Below are positions 1 to 11,008 of a stretch of 64,000 bases of DNA, piece after piece; the stretch's first letter is position 1, and the number at the start of each line of letters is the position of its first letter. Position numbers and translations under genes: made by a program. Location of the stretch: positions 62,001 through 126,000 of the forward strand of contig NZ_VEWK01000002.1 in the NCBI RefSeq assembly GCF_006376675.1, in the 5' to 3' direction. This DNA is from Brucella pecoris. Its GTDB lineage: Bacteria; Pseudomonadota; Alphaproteobacteria; Rhizobiales; Rhizobiaceae. Under the pieces are notes generated by a model. It was not told the origin of the DNA. It worked only from the letters and a program-made list of their open reading frames with translations, and made no database searches.

Positions 1-1
1 T

Positions 2-1912
2 GTTTTCCCGTTACCGGAAGACAGTGCTGTCTATTCGCTGAAAATGGTCATCGGTGATCGCGTGATCATCGCTGACGTCAAGGAGAAACAGGCAGCGCGC
101 GAAATATACGAACAGGCGAAAAGCGAAGGGAAAAAGGCCACGCTGATCGAACAGCAGCGGCCAAATGTGTTTACCAATGCGATCGCCAATATCGGTCCGC
201 ACGAGAAAGTCGTCATTCAGATCGAGTATCAGCAGGCCGTGCGTCTTTCCGATGGCCGTTTCTCGCTGCGTGTCCCGTTGGTCGTCGCGCCGCGTTACAA
301 TCCCGACAATGCCTCCCCCGTTGTTCAGGAAGTCGAAATGAAAAACGGTTGGGGCAAGTCGAACGATGCTGGCAAGCCTGATACTTACAATGCGCCGCTT
401 GTGACGCCTTTGACGCCACCGGCTGCCCTGCGAACCAATCCCGTGACCATCTCAGTCGATCTGAAGGCAGGCTTCCCTCTTGGAAAGGTTGAAAGCCCTT
501 ACCACAAGGTCAGGATCGATACGACGAATGACACGACACGAGAAATCACGCTGGATGGAACGGCGGCTGCAGATCGCGACTTCGTTCTGGAATGGAGCGC
601 TGTCGCAACCGATACGCCGCAAGTCGGCCTGTTCCGTGAGCATATCGGTAAAGACGATTATGTGCTTGCCTATGTCACCCCGCCAGCGCTTGCGACCACC
701 CGAAATGCCAAGCGAGAGATCATTTTCGTGATCGACAATTCAGGATCAATGGGCGGCACCTCCATTGAACAGGCGAAGGCCAGTCTGGACTATGCGTTGT
801 CACGTCTTCAGCCCGGTGATCGCTTCAACGTGATCCGCTTCGATGACACATTGACAAGGTTCTTCGAGGACTCCGTCGATGCCAATCAGCAGAATATTGC
901 ATCTGCCCGCGGTTTCGTAACGAGCCTCGAAGCACAAGGCGGAACGGAGATGTTGCCTGCCCTTCACGCTGCGCTTGATGACAGCAATCAGGGCAATGGG
1001 TTGCGCCAGATCGTATTCCTGACTGATGGTGAAATCAGCAATGAGCAGCAATTGTTCGATGCCATCGCAGCCCGCCGTGGACGCTCGCGTATTTTCATGG
1101 TCGGCATCGGCTCTGCCCCGAATTCCTATCTGATGAACCGAGCAGCGGAACTCGGACGCGGAACCTTCACGCATATCGGATCGGCGGCTGAAGTGGATGA
1201 ACGTATGCGGGCACTTTTCGACAAGCTTGAAAACCCGGCTGTTACCGATCTGAAGGCCAATTTCTCGGAAAAGAATGTGAGCATGACGCTCTCCCTTCTG
1301 CCCGATCTCTATCGTGGTGAGCCACTTGTCATCGCAGCGCGAATGGGCAAGGCGACTGGAAACCTTGTCATTGAAGGCCAGATTGATAGGCGTCCGTGGA
1401 CAGTCAATCTGCCGCTCGATCAGGCAATGAATGCTGAAGGTATTTCGAAATTGTGGGCACGTCGCAAGATCGACGATGCGGAAGTGGAACTTACCCTTGG
1501 CAACATTACTCAGGACGCAGCCGATGCGCGCATTCTTCGCCTCGCACTGGAGCATCATCTGGTCAGTCGGCTGACGAGCCTCGTGGCCGTCGAAAAAACA
1601 CCGTCGCGACCGGCAAATGCGCCACTGACCCGCGCCGATATTCCACTGCAACTGCCTGCCGGTTGGAATTATGACACGCTGTTCGGCATTCGCGCGGATC
1701 GCAACGTGAACGATCACGCCAGCATGAAATCGGATGAGCAGAGCGATAATGTTCGCGTCCGCAAAAGCCCTGTCTCGCCGTCGTCCCCGACGCCATCCAT
1801 CCCTTTGCCACAAACGGCAACACCAGCAACAATGCTGCTCATGCAGGGGCTGGGCCTGATGCTGGTTGGCTTGTTCGTCTTCTGGTTCTTCCGCCGCAAG
1901 GAGAATGTGTGA
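2..1912 (+). CDS. Sortase-anchored VIT/vWA-domain surface protein (5' end outside window)
   Basis: The reading frame is open from base 2, so the gene begins upstream of the window; the ATG at 44 is internal. The first visible residues (VFPLPEDSAVYSL) are the middle of a VIT domain. A von Willebrand A domain follows, with the metal-site motif DNSGSMGG near base 735 and later TDGE. The C terminus carries LPQTA (1805-1819), a hydrophobic stretch and a basic RRKENV tail, the layout of a cell-wall-type sorting signal. The sortase gene starts on its stop codon. This matches the family called marine proteobacterial sortase target protein. The natural substrate or attachment site in a Gram-negative envelope is not known to me. 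The family assignment is firm; the role is inferred. Confidence 0.9.
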   Translation, partial: VFPLPEDSAVYSLKMVIGDRVIIADVKEKQAAREIYEQAKSEGKKATLIEQQRPNVFTNAIANIGPHEKVVIQIEYQQAVRLSDGRFSLRVPLVVAPRYNPDNASPVVQEVEMKNGWGKSNDAGKPDTYNAPLVTPLTPPAALRTNPVTISVDLKAGFPLGKVESPYHKVRIDTTNDTTREITLDGTAAADRDFVLEWSAVATDTPQVGLFREHIGKDDYVLAYVTPPALATTRNAKREIIFVIDNSGSMGGTSIEQAKASLDYALSRLQPGDRFNVIRFDDTLTRFFEDSVDANQQNIASARGFVTSLEAQGGTEMLPALHAALDDSNQGNGLRQIVFLTDGEISNEQQLFDAIAARRGRSRIFMVGIGSAPNSYLMNRAAELGRGTFTHIGSAAEVDERMRALFDKLENPAVTDLKANFSEKNVSMTLSLLPDLYRGEPLVIAARMGKATGNLVIEGQIDRRPWTVNLPLDQAMNAEGISKLWARRKIDDAEVELTLGNITQDAADARILRLALEHHLVSRLTSLVAVEKTPSRPANAPLTRADIPLQLPAGWNYDTLFGIRADRNVNDHASMKSDEQSDNVRVRKSPVSPSSPTPSIPLPQTATPATMLLMQGLGLMLVGLFVFWFFRRKENV

Positions 1913-2529
1913 TGTTCACCAATCCAGTTATAACCGGGAGCGCGCTGAGGCGCTCCCTTCTTCCAGGGGTAGGCATCGTCTTGATCGTGTTCGGTCTGGC
2001 AATTGCTGGTCAGGGCGTTTGGATACATGCCAAGGCGTTTGCAGCGCAAATTCTGCTTGAAAGGGCATTTGCGGAAAGTGTCGAAACCGGCGTTCCGGTT
2101 AAGCCCTGGACCTGGGCCGATACATGGCCGGTTGCCCGTATCGAGGCCCCGCGCCTCGGTGAATCGGCGGTCGCTCTGAAAGGCGCCAGCGGACAGGCAC
2201 TGGCTTTCGGCCCCGGTCATCTCGACAATACGGCGATGGCTGGTGAACGGGGAACGGCCGTATATGCCGCGCATCGCGATACGCATTTCGCATTTCTGAA
2301 AAACATCGAAAAGAATGATCAGATCGTCGTCACCCGGAGTGACGGGCAGAGCGTTTCCTATCGCGTCAGCCATATGGTTGTCGCACGTTGGGATGAAGCG
2401 AGCATCGTTCCAGATAGCGAGGGCCACCACCTCGTGCTGGCGACCTGCTACCCATTCGACGCCATTACACCGGGGCCGCTTCGCTATCTGGTCTATGCAG
2501 ATATGGAGACCGGTCGGTCAGGCGATTGA
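1912..2529 (+). CDS. Class GN sortase
   Basis: Transpeptidase expected to cleave the LPQTA signal of the upstream neighbour. An N-terminal membrane anchor (about residues 15-38) precedes a sortase fold with catalytic His in AAHRDTHF, catalytic Cys in LATCYPF (Cys codon 2446-2448) and the Arg of PLRYLVYA. The ATG at 1912 overlaps the upstream stop (TGATG), so translation is probably coupled; a GTG at 1909 is the alternative start. The length of about 205 residues is usual for class GN enzymes, which occur in Proteobacteria beside a single dedicated target. The 3' end overlaps the convergent monooxygenase gene by 12 bases. Confidence 0.92.
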   Translation: MFTNPVITGSALRRSLLPGVGIVLIVFGLAIAGQGVWIHAKAFAAQILLERAFAESVETGVPVKPWTWADTWPVARIEAPRLGESAVALKGASGQALAFGPGHLDNTAMAGERGTAVYAAHRDTHFAFLKNIEKNDQIVVTRSDGQSVSYRVSHMVVARWDEASIVPDSEGHHLVLATCYPFDAITPGPLRYLVYADMETGRSGD

Positions 2530-3513
2530 CTGGCCGATTGATCGACTTGCGATTTCATATGAATGCAGGCGTTTTTTGTGGTCATGGATCATGCCGGTCA
2601 GCATCAATTCATCAGCGCCAGTGCTTTCGGCAAAGGCTTTGATGCCCTTGGCCACAGTGTCAGGTCCACCAACGACACGGCATGACAGCATCTGGCGAAC
2701 GAGCGCCTGAGCAGATGGATCGAGCCGCTCCATATAGCCTTCGACAGGAGCCGGCAGCTTGCCCGGTCGACCGCTGCGAAGATTGACGAAGGCCTGCAAT
2801 TGTGACGTGAAAAGATAGTTTGCCTCTTCGTCCGTATCAGCCGCAATTACGTTAAGGCCCAGCATCACATAAGGCTTCTGCATATATTCCGATGGTTCGA
2901 ACCGTTCGCGATAAAGGGCGATGGCGCGTTCCATTTCTGCAGGCGCAAAGTGTGAGGCAAATGCGTAGGGCAGACCCAGCATGGCGGCAAGCTGTGCGCC
3001 AAACAGGCTGGAACCGAGAATCCAGACCGGCACATTCAATCCCTCGCCCGGCACTGCGCGCACGCGCTGGCCGGGTTCCGCCGGTTTGAAATAATTCAGC
3101 AACTCGACCACATCTTGCGGAAAGGCATTGGCATCGCTGTCGAGATTGCGACGAAGCGCATGAGCGGTAATCTGGTCGGTACCCGGAGCCCGCCCAAGAC
3201 CGAGATCAATGCGGCCCGGAAACAGGGAAGCAAGCGTGCCGAACTGTTCCGCAATCACCAGAGGTGAATGATTGGGCAGCATGACGCCGCCCGCGCCGAC
3301 GCGGATTGTCGAGGTTCCGTTGGCAACATAACCGATCACCACAGATGTGGCAGCGCTGGCGATGCCTGGCATATTGTGGTGTTCGGCAAGCCAGTAACGG
3401 TGGAAGCCGAGCCGTTCGGCTAGTTGCGCAAGTTCCAGCGTGTTGTGCAGCGACTGCGCTGCATCATTACCTTCGGGAACGGGCGAAAGATCGAGAACGG
3501 ATAAGGGTATCAT
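2518..3513 (-). CDS. LLM-class flavin-dependent oxidoreductase
   Basis: A luciferase-like monooxygenase of 331 residues. It has the family signatures [11 protein letters not shown] near residue 43, [12 protein letters not shown] near 73 and [15 protein letters not shown] near 96, the pattern of the bacterial single-subunit YhbW-like group (alkanal monooxygenase-like). Such proteins use reduced flavin; the substrate of this subgroup is unknown. It is transcribed away from the RND operon on the same strand, with a terminator hairpin between, so it is probably its own unit. It converges on the sortase gene. Confidence 0.88.
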   Translation of the reverse strand: MIPLSVLDLSPVPEGNDAAQSLHNTLELAQLAERLGFHRYWLAEHHNMPGIASAATSVVIGYVANGTSTIRVGAGGVMLPNHSPLVIAEQFGTLASLFPGRIDLGLGRAPGTDQITAHALRRNLDSDANAFPQDVVELLNYFKPAEPGQRVRAVPGEGLNVPVWILGSSLFGAQLAAMLGLPYAFASHFAPAEMERAIALYRERFEPSEYMQKPYVMLGLNVIAADTDEEANYLFTSQLQAFVNLRSGRPGKLPAPVEGYMERLDPSAQALVRQMLSCRVVGGPDTVAKGIKAFAESTGADELMLTGMIHDHKKRLHSYEIASRSIGQSIA

Positions 3514-3558
3514 ACTGGCTCATATGGGTTGGAACGCGGCATCCGCAACGTTAGAAAG

Positions 3559-3590
3559 TAAAAAAGGCGACCTATTTCTAGGCCGCCCTT
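3559..3590 (-). terminator. Rho-independent terminator after the RND efflux operon
   Basis: On the minus strand GGCGGCCTA, loop GAAA, TAGGTCGCC (one G-T pair) is followed by six T. It lies just downstream of the permease stop codon. Confidence 0.8.
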
Positions 3591-3612
3591 TGTCATTGGT
3601 TCAACGCAAGTT

Positions 3613-6600
3613 TCAGTGATGTTGCGCTGTAGCCGGTTCACCGCCTTCTTCTTTTGATGCGATATACTCGCCTTCCACATCCTTCTTGGCGATGAAGGTG
3701 TAGAACATCGGCACCACGAACAGCGTGAAGATCGTGCCGATCACGATGCCGGTGAAGATTACCAGACCCATCGAATAGCGAGCCGCCGCACCGGCCCCGG
3801 TCGCGATGATCAGGGGTACGACACCAAGCGCCATCGCCGCCGTGGTCATCAGGATCGGGCGCAGGCGGGTTTCAGCCGCGACGATGATCGCATCCCGGCG
3901 GGAAAGACCATGCAGGCGGCGTTGCTGGTTGGCGAATTCCACCATCAGAATACCGTGCTTGGTAATCAGCCCGACAAGGGTGATGAGGCCAACCTGTGTA
4001 TAGATGTTCAGCGTGCCGAGACCGATATTCAGCGGCACGATTGCGCCGAAGATCGACAGCGGAACCGACATCATGATGATGAACGGATCGCGGAAGCTTT
4101 CAAACTGTGCCGCAAGCACGAGATAGATCACGATAACGGCGAGGCCGAAGGCGATCAGGATCGTGTTGCCCTGCTCCACTTCCAGACGTGACTGGCCGGA
4201 ATAATCCAGGAAGAAGCCTTCCGGCATCTTGGATTTGGCCAGATCGACCAGAGTTTGCAGGCCCTGTCCGGTCGTAACACCCGGCAGAGGCAGAGCCGAA
4301 ATCGTCGCGGAGTTTAGCTGGTTGAACTGCTCGATTGCCGCAGGCGATGCGTTCTGGTTGATCGTGATGACCGAAGATAGCGGGATCATCGAGCCGGAAA
4401 CACTGCGTACATAGAAGTCACCGAGCTTTTCCGGGTTCGAACGGTATGCATCAGGCACCTGCGTGATGATGTCATAGCTGTTGGAATCGCGGTCGAACTT
4501 GGCGACAGATGCACCACCAGTCAGAAGACCGAGTGTCGAACCTATATCGCTGATCTGCACGCCCAGCGTCGCCGCGCGGTCGCGATCAATAGTGATCGTG
4601 ATCTGCGGTGCGTTGAAGGAAAGCGAGTTCTGCACAATGATGTACTGGCCGGAGGCCTGTGCTTCGTTCTTGATTTCTTCAGCCAGTGCGAAAACCTGAT
4701 CGGCCGGGCCGGTCGATTGCAGAGCAATCGAGATCGGTAGACCGCCACCCGTTCCCGGCAGGGATGGAGGTGCGAAGATGAAGGCCTGAACGCCTGCGAC
4801 CTTGGAGATACGTGCGGTCAGGTCTTCCTGAATTTGCTTTTGCGAGCGGCTACGCTCGTTCCAGTCCTTCAGAACCCACAGCGCGATACCCGATGTCGTG
4901 CCGCCGTCCATGCCGACGATCTGGAAGCGGGTCTTCAATTCCGGAAGATCCTTGGTCAGTTCGTCGATCTGTTCGGCATAGAGATTGGTATAGGCCGAGG
5001 TTGCATATTGCGGAGCCTGGAACATCGAGAACAGCGCGCCGGAATCTTCTTCCGGTGCCAGTTCGCTCGACGTGTTCATGAACAGGAATCCCGTCAGTCC
5101 CATCAGCGCTATAACGATCATCAGCGTGATGCCGCGATAATTGAGCGAGTTGGAGACGCGGCGGTGATACCACTTCTCGAAGCGCGAGAAGGTCCGGTCG
5201 ATGAACTTCTGGAACCGTGTCTGATCCCCATGCTTGAGCATGCGCGCGCACATCATCGGCGAAACCGTCAATGCGGCAATGCCTGAGATGATAACGGCAC
5301 CGGCCAGCGTGAAGGCGAATTCGCGGAACAGTGCGCCTGTCAGGCCGCCTGTGAATCCGAGCGGCGCGAACACCGCTGCCAGCGTGATTGTCATGGCGAT
5401 GATCGAGCCGGTGATTTCCTTCATGCCCTTGAACGCGGCATCCATGGGCTTGAGGCCCTCTTCGATATGCCGGTGAATGTTCTCCAAAACCACGATGGCG
5501 TCGTCGACCACAAGGCCGATGGCGAGAACCATAGCAAGCAGCGACAACAGATTGATCGAGAATCCGAGCACGTAAAGAAAGAAACACACGCCGATCAACG
5601 AGATCGGAATTGTGACAATCGGAATCAGCACCGACCGGAACGAGCCGAGGAAGACGATGATAACCAGGATGACGATGGCGACGGCTTCGCCGATGGTCGT
5701 GAAGACTTCCTTGATCGAGGAGCTGATCTGCTCGGTCGCGTCGTAAACGAGAACGAGTGACATGCCTTCCGGCAGCGACGCCTGGATCGACGGCAGTTCC
5801 TTGCGAACCGCAGCCGCCATATCGATGGGGTTTGCTGCCGGAGTCGGGAAGACGCCGAGGAACGTACCCGCCGAGCCGTTGAAGGAAACGATGGTGTCCG
5901 TGCTTTTCGCCGCCAGTTCTACCCGTGCGACGTCACGCAGGCGAACGACATCGTCACCCGATGCCTTGATCGGCATTGCGCCGAAGGCCTCCGGGGTCTG
6001 CAAAGTCGATTTCAGCGTGATCGAAGACGCCACATATTCGTTCTTCGTCGTGCCCGGTGCCGACAGGAAGTTGGAGGCCTTGATTGCCGCCAGAACTTCC
6101 GGTGCCGTGATCTGGCGGGCCGCGAGCTGGATCGGATCGAGCCAGACGCGCATAGAATAAACCTGACCGCCCAGAATTTCAGCCTTCGCAACGCCCTGAA
6201 TGGTGGACATGCGCGGCTGGATAACACGCTCCAGATACTCGGTGATCTGTTCGCTCGTCATGTTCGGGTTCTGCGCCGCCAGATACATGGTAGCGAAGTT
6301 CTGGCCCGTTCCCTTGACGATGACAGGGTCGTCGGATTCGTCCGGCAAGTCGCCGCGAACCTGATTGACCTTGGCGATGACTTCCGTCAGCGCCGCATCC
6401 GGGTTTGCCCCGAGCTTCATCTGCACGGTCACTGTGCTCGACGATGGACGGCTTGAAGACGTCACATAGTCGATGTTTTCAGTGGTCGCGACCGCTTCGG
6501 CGATCGGCGCGGTAATAAAGCCCTGAATGAGATCAGCGCTCGCACCGGCATAGTTCGTCGTAACTGTGATGACGGTTTCATCGACCTTCGGATATTCGCG

Positions 6601-6702
6601 CACCGTAAGCTGCGCGATCCCCTGAAGGCCCAACAGGATGATCATCAGGGCGACCACCGTGGCAAGCACGGGGCGCCGGATGAAAATATCGGAAAAGCTC
6701 AT
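3613..6702 (-). CDS. RND-family multidrug efflux permease (HAE1 type)
   Basis: Inner-membrane proton-driven drug exporter of 1029 residues, the usual length. It starts with MSFSDIFIRRPVLATVVALM (cytoplasmic tip and TM1). It has the two-fold RND layout: six TM segments near residues 335-555, the proton-relay motif GLVVDDAIVVLENI near residue 400, and a second TM block near 860-1010. The sequence is closer to MexW/MdtB-like permeases than to AcrB itself. The adaptor gene ends 9 bases upstream, giving a two-gene operon. No outer-membrane factor gene is present here, so a TolC-like channel encoded elsewhere must be used. Control is probably by the divergent TetR protein. Confidence 0.95.
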   Translation of the reverse strand: MSFSDIFIRRPVLATVVALMIILLGLQGIAQLTVREYPKVDETVITVTTNYAGASADLIQGFITAPIAEAVATTENIDYVTSSSRPSSSTVTVQMKLGANPDAALTEVIAKVNQVRGDLPDESDDPVIVKGTGQNFATMYLAAQNPNMTSEQITEYLERVIQPRMSTIQGVAKAEILGGQVYSMRVWLDPIQLAARQITAPEVLAAIKASNFLSAPGTTKNEYVASSITLKSTLQTPEAFGAMPIKASGDDVVRLRDVARVELAAKSTDTIVSFNGSAGTFLGVFPTPAANPIDMAAAVRKELPSIQASLPEGMSLVLVYDATEQISSSIKEVFTTIGEAVAIVILVIIVFLGSFRSVLIPIVTIPISLIGVCFFLYVLGFSINLLSLLAMVLAIGLVVDDAIVVLENIHRHIEEGLKPMDAAFKGMKEITGSIIAMTITLAAVFAPLGFTGGLTGALFREFAFTLAGAVIISGIAALTVSPMMCARMLKHGDQTRFQKFIDRTFSRFEKWYHRRVSNSLNYRGITLMIVIALMGLTGFLFMNTSSELAPEEDSGALFSMFQAPQYATSAYTNLYAEQIDELTKDLPELKTRFQIVGMDGGTTSGIALWVLKDWNERSRSQKQIQEDLTARISKVAGVQAFIFAPPSLPGTGGGLPISIALQSTGPADQVFALAEEIKNEAQASGQYIIVQNSLSFNAPQITITIDRDRAATLGVQISDIGSTLGLLTGGASVAKFDRDSNSYDIITQVPDAYRSNPEKLGDFYVRSVSGSMIPLSSVITINQNASPAAIEQFNQLNSATISALPLPGVTTGQGLQTLVDLAKSKMPEGFFLDYSGQSRLEVEQGNTILIAFGLAVIVIYLVLAAQFESFRDPFIIMMSVPLSIFGAIVPLNIGLGTLNIYTQVGLITLVGLITKHGILMVEFANQQRRLHGLSRRDAIIVAAETRLRPILMTTAAMALGVVPLIIATGAGAAARYSMGLVIFTGIVIGTIFTLFVVPMFYTFIAKKDVEGEYIASKEEGGEPATAQHH

Positions 6703-6711
6703 CGTGATCGC

Positions 6712-7878
6712 CTATTGCTTGTCAGCCGGTTGGCCGGCTGGGATCGGATTGACGGTGTTGTCGATTTTCACCGGTACGCCAGGCGAAAGCCGGTTCTGAC
6801 CTGCCGTAATGATGATATCGCCAGCCTTGAGACCGCTTGTAATCTCGACGATACCGGAATAACGGCGTCCAAGCTTGATGAAGACCTGCTGTGCGACCTG
6901 CTTCTCGCCCTCTTCCGGCTTTGCATCGGCGGCTGGAGCCTTGGTGGCATTTGTGTCTTCCTGCTTTTGTTCAGGACGAACAGCGTAGACATAATCGCCA
7001 TAAAGACTGGAAATGATCGTGGTCTGCGGCAGCGCGATGACGTTGTCTTCTTCCGGCAGTTCAACGCGAACCTGCACGAACTGGCCCGGCGTCAGCTTGT
7101 GATCCGGATTCTGCACTTCGGCGCGCACGGAGACGAGACGGGTCGTCGGATCAATCTTCGGGTCGATACCGACAATCGTTCCGGTGAAATCCAGCGCTTC
7201 TGCAGTCGAGCCAACCTTCACGGTCTGTCCGAGCTTGATTGATGACAGCGACTGTTCCGGGACGGTAAAGTCGATACGCATCACATCGGTGCTCTGCAAC
7301 GTGGCAATGACCGTACCCGGTGTCAGATACTGACCTATATCAACCTTGGAAATGCCAATGACGCCGGAGAATGGAGCCTTGACGGACTTCTGGGCCAGCG
7401 TTGCACGCATTTTTTCAACGCGCGCGCTTGCGGCATCGGCGACCGAAGCTGTTGTATCGACATTCGACACAGCACCAACACCGCGCGTGCGCAACGTATC
7501 AGCGCGCTTCAGGTTCTGCTGGGCAAGAACGGCTTCAGCTTCAGCGGCGGCGAGGTCCGCCTTCTGAATGCTATCTTCCATCTGAAGCAGCAGGTCGCCT
7601 TCCTTGACCTCCTGATTGGCCTTGAAGTTGATCGTCTTCACAAGGCCGTCAAGCTGTACGGTCAGATCAACGCCATTGAGCGCATTGGCCGTGCCGATGG
7701 CTTCCACACCCGGCTTCCAGACGCCCGGCTCCACTGTGACGGTCGAAACCGTCTGGGCGGGTTGCTGCATGTTGGCGAAAAAGTCTTTGATGGCCTGTGA
7801 TCGAAACAGGTTAAAGCCAACGAGGCCTCCAACGACGATCACCAGGAATATTATTGCCAGAATAAGGCGCTTGATCAT
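6712..7878 (-). CDS. RND efflux periplasmic adaptor (membrane fusion protein)
   Basis: Adaptor linking the downstream permease to an outer-membrane channel. An N-terminal signal/anchor (MIKRLILAIIFLVIVVGG) precedes the biotinyl-lipoyl-like halves, a short alpha-hairpin and beta-barrel segments (LKAGDIIITAGQNRLSPGVPV near the end), as in HlyD/AcrA-type proteins. I start at the ATG at 7878; a longer frame to 7953 adds 25 residues that do not resemble an export signal. A charged low-complexity insert (KQEDTNATKAPAADAKPEEGE) lies near residue 305. It is the first gene of the operon, divergent from the TetR gene. Confidence 0.93.
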   Translation of the reverse strand: MIKRLILAIIFLVIVVGGLVGFNLFRSQAIKDFFANMQQPAQTVSTVTVEPGVWKPGVEAIGTANALNGVDLTVQLDGLVKTINFKANQEVKEGDLLLQMEDSIQKADLAAAEAEAVLAQQNLKRADTLRTRGVGAVSNVDTTASVADAASARVEKMRATLAQKSVKAPFSGVIGISKVDIGQYLTPGTVIATLQSTDVMRIDFTVPEQSLSSIKLGQTVKVGSTAEALDFTGTIVGIDPKIDPTTRLVSVRAEVQNPDHKLTPGQFVQVRVELPEEDNVIALPQTTIISSLYGDYVYAVRPEQKQEDTNATKAPAADAKPEEGEKQVAQQVFIKLGRRYSGIVEITSGLKAGDIIITAGQNRLSPGVPVKIDNTVNPIPAGQPADKQ

Positions 7879-7999
7879 TGCGGATGCACTCCAGATGGCT
7901 CCCTGATCGATCAGGGTTGGGGGATTGGCCGCGGCGCCTTCTTTTGCAGTCACGCAAAGGTCGCGCGTATTTTACTTGTATGAAAGTGGCGAATTACTG

Positions 8000-8022
8000 T
8001 ACCGTCTGGACGGTATTGTCAA
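8000..8022 (-). promoter_or_regulatory. Efflux operon promoter -35 with embedded TetR-type operator
   Basis: TACCGTC-TG-GACGGTA at 8000-8015 is a 16-base inverted repeat, perfect in both 7-base arms. On the minus strand a consensus TTGACA (-35) sits immediately before it (8017-8022). A -10-like CAGTAA follows 17 bases later (7994-7999), so the palindrome fills the spacer of the adaptor-gene promoter. This is a standard repressor arrangement for TetR-controlled RND pumps. Sequence features are seen; binding is inferred. Confidence 0.72.
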
Positions 8023-8051
8023 CATGCGAACTGTCAGGAGACGCAAGTCAG

Positions 8052-8597
8052 TTGTTAGCGAAAAAGAAAGTCTCGTCGCGCGAACGTATTTTGCGCGCTG
8101 CTACCGAGCTTGCCCGTGAGATCGGACCTGCTCACCTCTCTCTCGATGCCGTAGCAGCCCGTGCGGGGCTTTCAAAAGGCGGGTTGCTTTATTCTTTTCC
8201 GACGAAAGCCAAACTGCTCGAAGCAGTCGTAGAAGAATATATGAAAGAGCACGAACATGCCATGGAAGTTCAGGAGACACTCCAAAAAGGCGATAAAAAC
8301 CGCTTAGCGCGGGCTTTTCTTGATGTTTACCGGGTTCAGGCTGATGACGAGCCGCCCGCTTGCGGCGTGCTTGCAGCGCTGGCCGAAGACCCCGGTTTCA
8401 TGGTGCCTGTTCGTCAGTATCACCGGGCATTGCTGGACCGTATGATCAAGGATACGACCGACGCGGATACGGCACTGATCGTTTATCTCGCCGTCGCCGG
8501 ACTTGAATGTTCCAAACTGATGGAATGTGAAATTCTGAACGATGAAGAACAGCGTACCGTTCTCTGTCGTCTGGAAAACATGCTGACAGAAAACTGA
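8052..8597 (+). CDS. TetR-family repressor of the adjacent RND pump
   Basis: An N-terminal helix-turn-helix (RILRAATELAREIGPAHLSLDAVAARAGLSKGGLLYSFPTK, residues about 13-53) is followed by a ligand domain. I prefer the TTG at 8052: it gives the usual short lead before the first helix and leaves the palindrome at 8000-8015 outside the gene. AGGAG at 8035-8039 is 12 bases upstream, somewhat far. An in-frame ATG at 7980 would put the operator inside the coding region. The divergent position next to adaptor and permease, with the shared palindrome, indicates local repression of the pump. Confidence 0.88.
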   Translation: MLAKKKVSSRERILRAATELAREIGPAHLSLDAVAARAGLSKGGLLYSFPTKAKLLEAVVEEYMKEHEHAMEVQETLQKGDKNRLARAFLDVYRVQADDEPPACGVLAALAEDPGFMVPVRQYHRALLDRMIKDTTDADTALIVYLAVAGLECSKLMECEILNDEEQRTVLCRLENMLTEN

Positions 8598-8609
8598 CAG
8601 TTGGAAAGA

Positions 8610-8630
8610 AAAGGGCGCTATGCGCCCTTT
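8610..8630. terminator. Bidirectional terminator between tetR and tgt
   Basis: AAAGGGCGC, loop TAT, GCGCCCTTT: a perfect 9-base stem with A/T flanks on both sides, between two convergent genes. Confidence 0.75.
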
Positions 8631-8648
8631 GGTTTAACAGGCTGCGAA

Positions 8649-9796
<1,148 letters not shown>

Positions 9797-9800
<4 letters not shown>

Positions 9801-10888
9801 GCGGTGTCTTTAGCTTTGTCGGCTCGCTCAAGCAAGCTGCCGTCACCATAGGAATAAAAGCGATAGCCGTTGTTGATGGCATGATCGTAGGCAGCGTGCA
9901 TCGTCTCAAAGCCGCTGAAGGCTGATACCAGCATGAACAGCGTCGAGCGTGGCAAATGGAAATTGGTCATCAGCAGATCGACTGCCCTGAACTTGTAGCC
10001 GGGCGTGATAAAGATGTCGGTCGCGCCAGACCATGGGCGGACGATACCGTCCTCGCCCGCAGCACTTTCGATCAAGCGCAGCGATGTCGTGCCGACACAG
10101 ATGATCCTGCCGCCTCGCTCGTGTACGGCATTGAGCGCATTGGCAGTCCGTTGCGAGACATAACCGATTTCCGAATGCATCTTGTGGTCGGTCGTATCGT
10201 CGGCTTTGACCGGCAAAAACGTTCCCGCTCCCACATGCAGCGTTACAAAATGCTCTTCGATGCCTTTGGCCTTGATCTTTTCAAGCAGGTCGGGTGTGAA
10301 ATGCAATCCGGCAGTGGGGGCAGCAACCGCGCCTTCTTCACGTGCGTAGACCGTCTGGTAGTCCTTCCGGTCACGTTCGTCTTCAGCGCGCTTCGATGCG
10401 ATATAGGGGGGCAGCGGAATGTGTCCGACCGATGCAATCGCCTCATCCAGCATGGCGCCCGAAAGATCGAATACGAGAAGCGCTTCGCCTGCATCGCCCT
10501 TTTCGGCCACGGTGGCGTCAAGCGTGCCGAGGAAGCAGCTCGAACCGGAGTGGCCGAAACGAATACGATCGCCTTCTTTAACGCGCTTGCCCGGCCGCAA
10601 AAATGCTTTCCAGCGATCAGGGCCGGTGCGCATATGCAGCGTGGCGCTGATCTGCGAAATATTGCCGTCACGTTCGCGCATGCCTTCAAGTTGCGCAGGT
10701 ATCACCTTGGTATCATTGAAAACAAGGGCGTCGCCCGGCTGCAGAAGATCCGGCAGTTCGAATACTTGTCGATCTTCGAATGGCTGGCCAGGACGGACGC
10801 ACAACAGCTTGGCGTGGTCACGCGGCTCCACTGGACGTAGAGCAATGCTCTCTTCCGGCAATTCGAAATCGAAAAGATCAACGCGCAT
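9797..10888 (-). CDS. queA: S-adenosylmethionine:tRNA ribosyltransferase-isomerase
   Basis: Transfers and rearranges the ribosyl group of SAM onto 7-aminomethyl-deazaguanine in tRNA, giving epoxyqueuosine. It starts [19 protein letters not shown]. It contains the family blocks [44 protein letters not shown], and [23 protein letters not shown]. It has 363 residues, near the family length. Its 3' end overlaps tgt by 4 bases, so the two queuosine steps are translationally coupled. Upstream lies a dispersed repeat, not a recognisable preQ1 riboswitch. Confidence 0.97.
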
Positions 10889-10899
10889 TATGAACCTCT

Positions 10900-10947
10900 A
10901 AAGCATGTCCAGCAAAAGTGCGAAGCGGTTTTGCGTCCGGAAATGCG
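10900..10947 (+). repeat. Partial copy of the dispersed ~105 bp repeat
   Basis: AAGCATGTCCAGCAAAAGTG and the following CGAAGCGGTTTTGCG match the conserved left half of the repeats at 44334 and 54988. The variable right half with its hairpin is missing. Confidence 0.6.
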
Positions 10948-10953
10948 GTGAAC

Positions 10954-10988
10954 AAATTACGGCCCCGGCATGAACCGGAGCCGTAATT
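10954..10988 (-). terminator. Stem-loop downstream of the cyclophilin gene
   Basis: AAATTACGGC(C)CCGG and CCGG(A)GCCGTAATTT pair around CATGAA. On the minus strand it follows the cyclophilin stop; it probably ends that unit before queA. Confidence 0.6.
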
Positions 10989-11008
10989 TCTCAATGGAAT
11001 TGGCAGGA

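Noticed and set aside
10889..11008. Possible preQ1 riboswitch upstream of queA
   Set aside because: The sequence is the dispersed repeat plus the terminator of the cyclophilin gene; no preQ1 pseudoknot pattern is seen.
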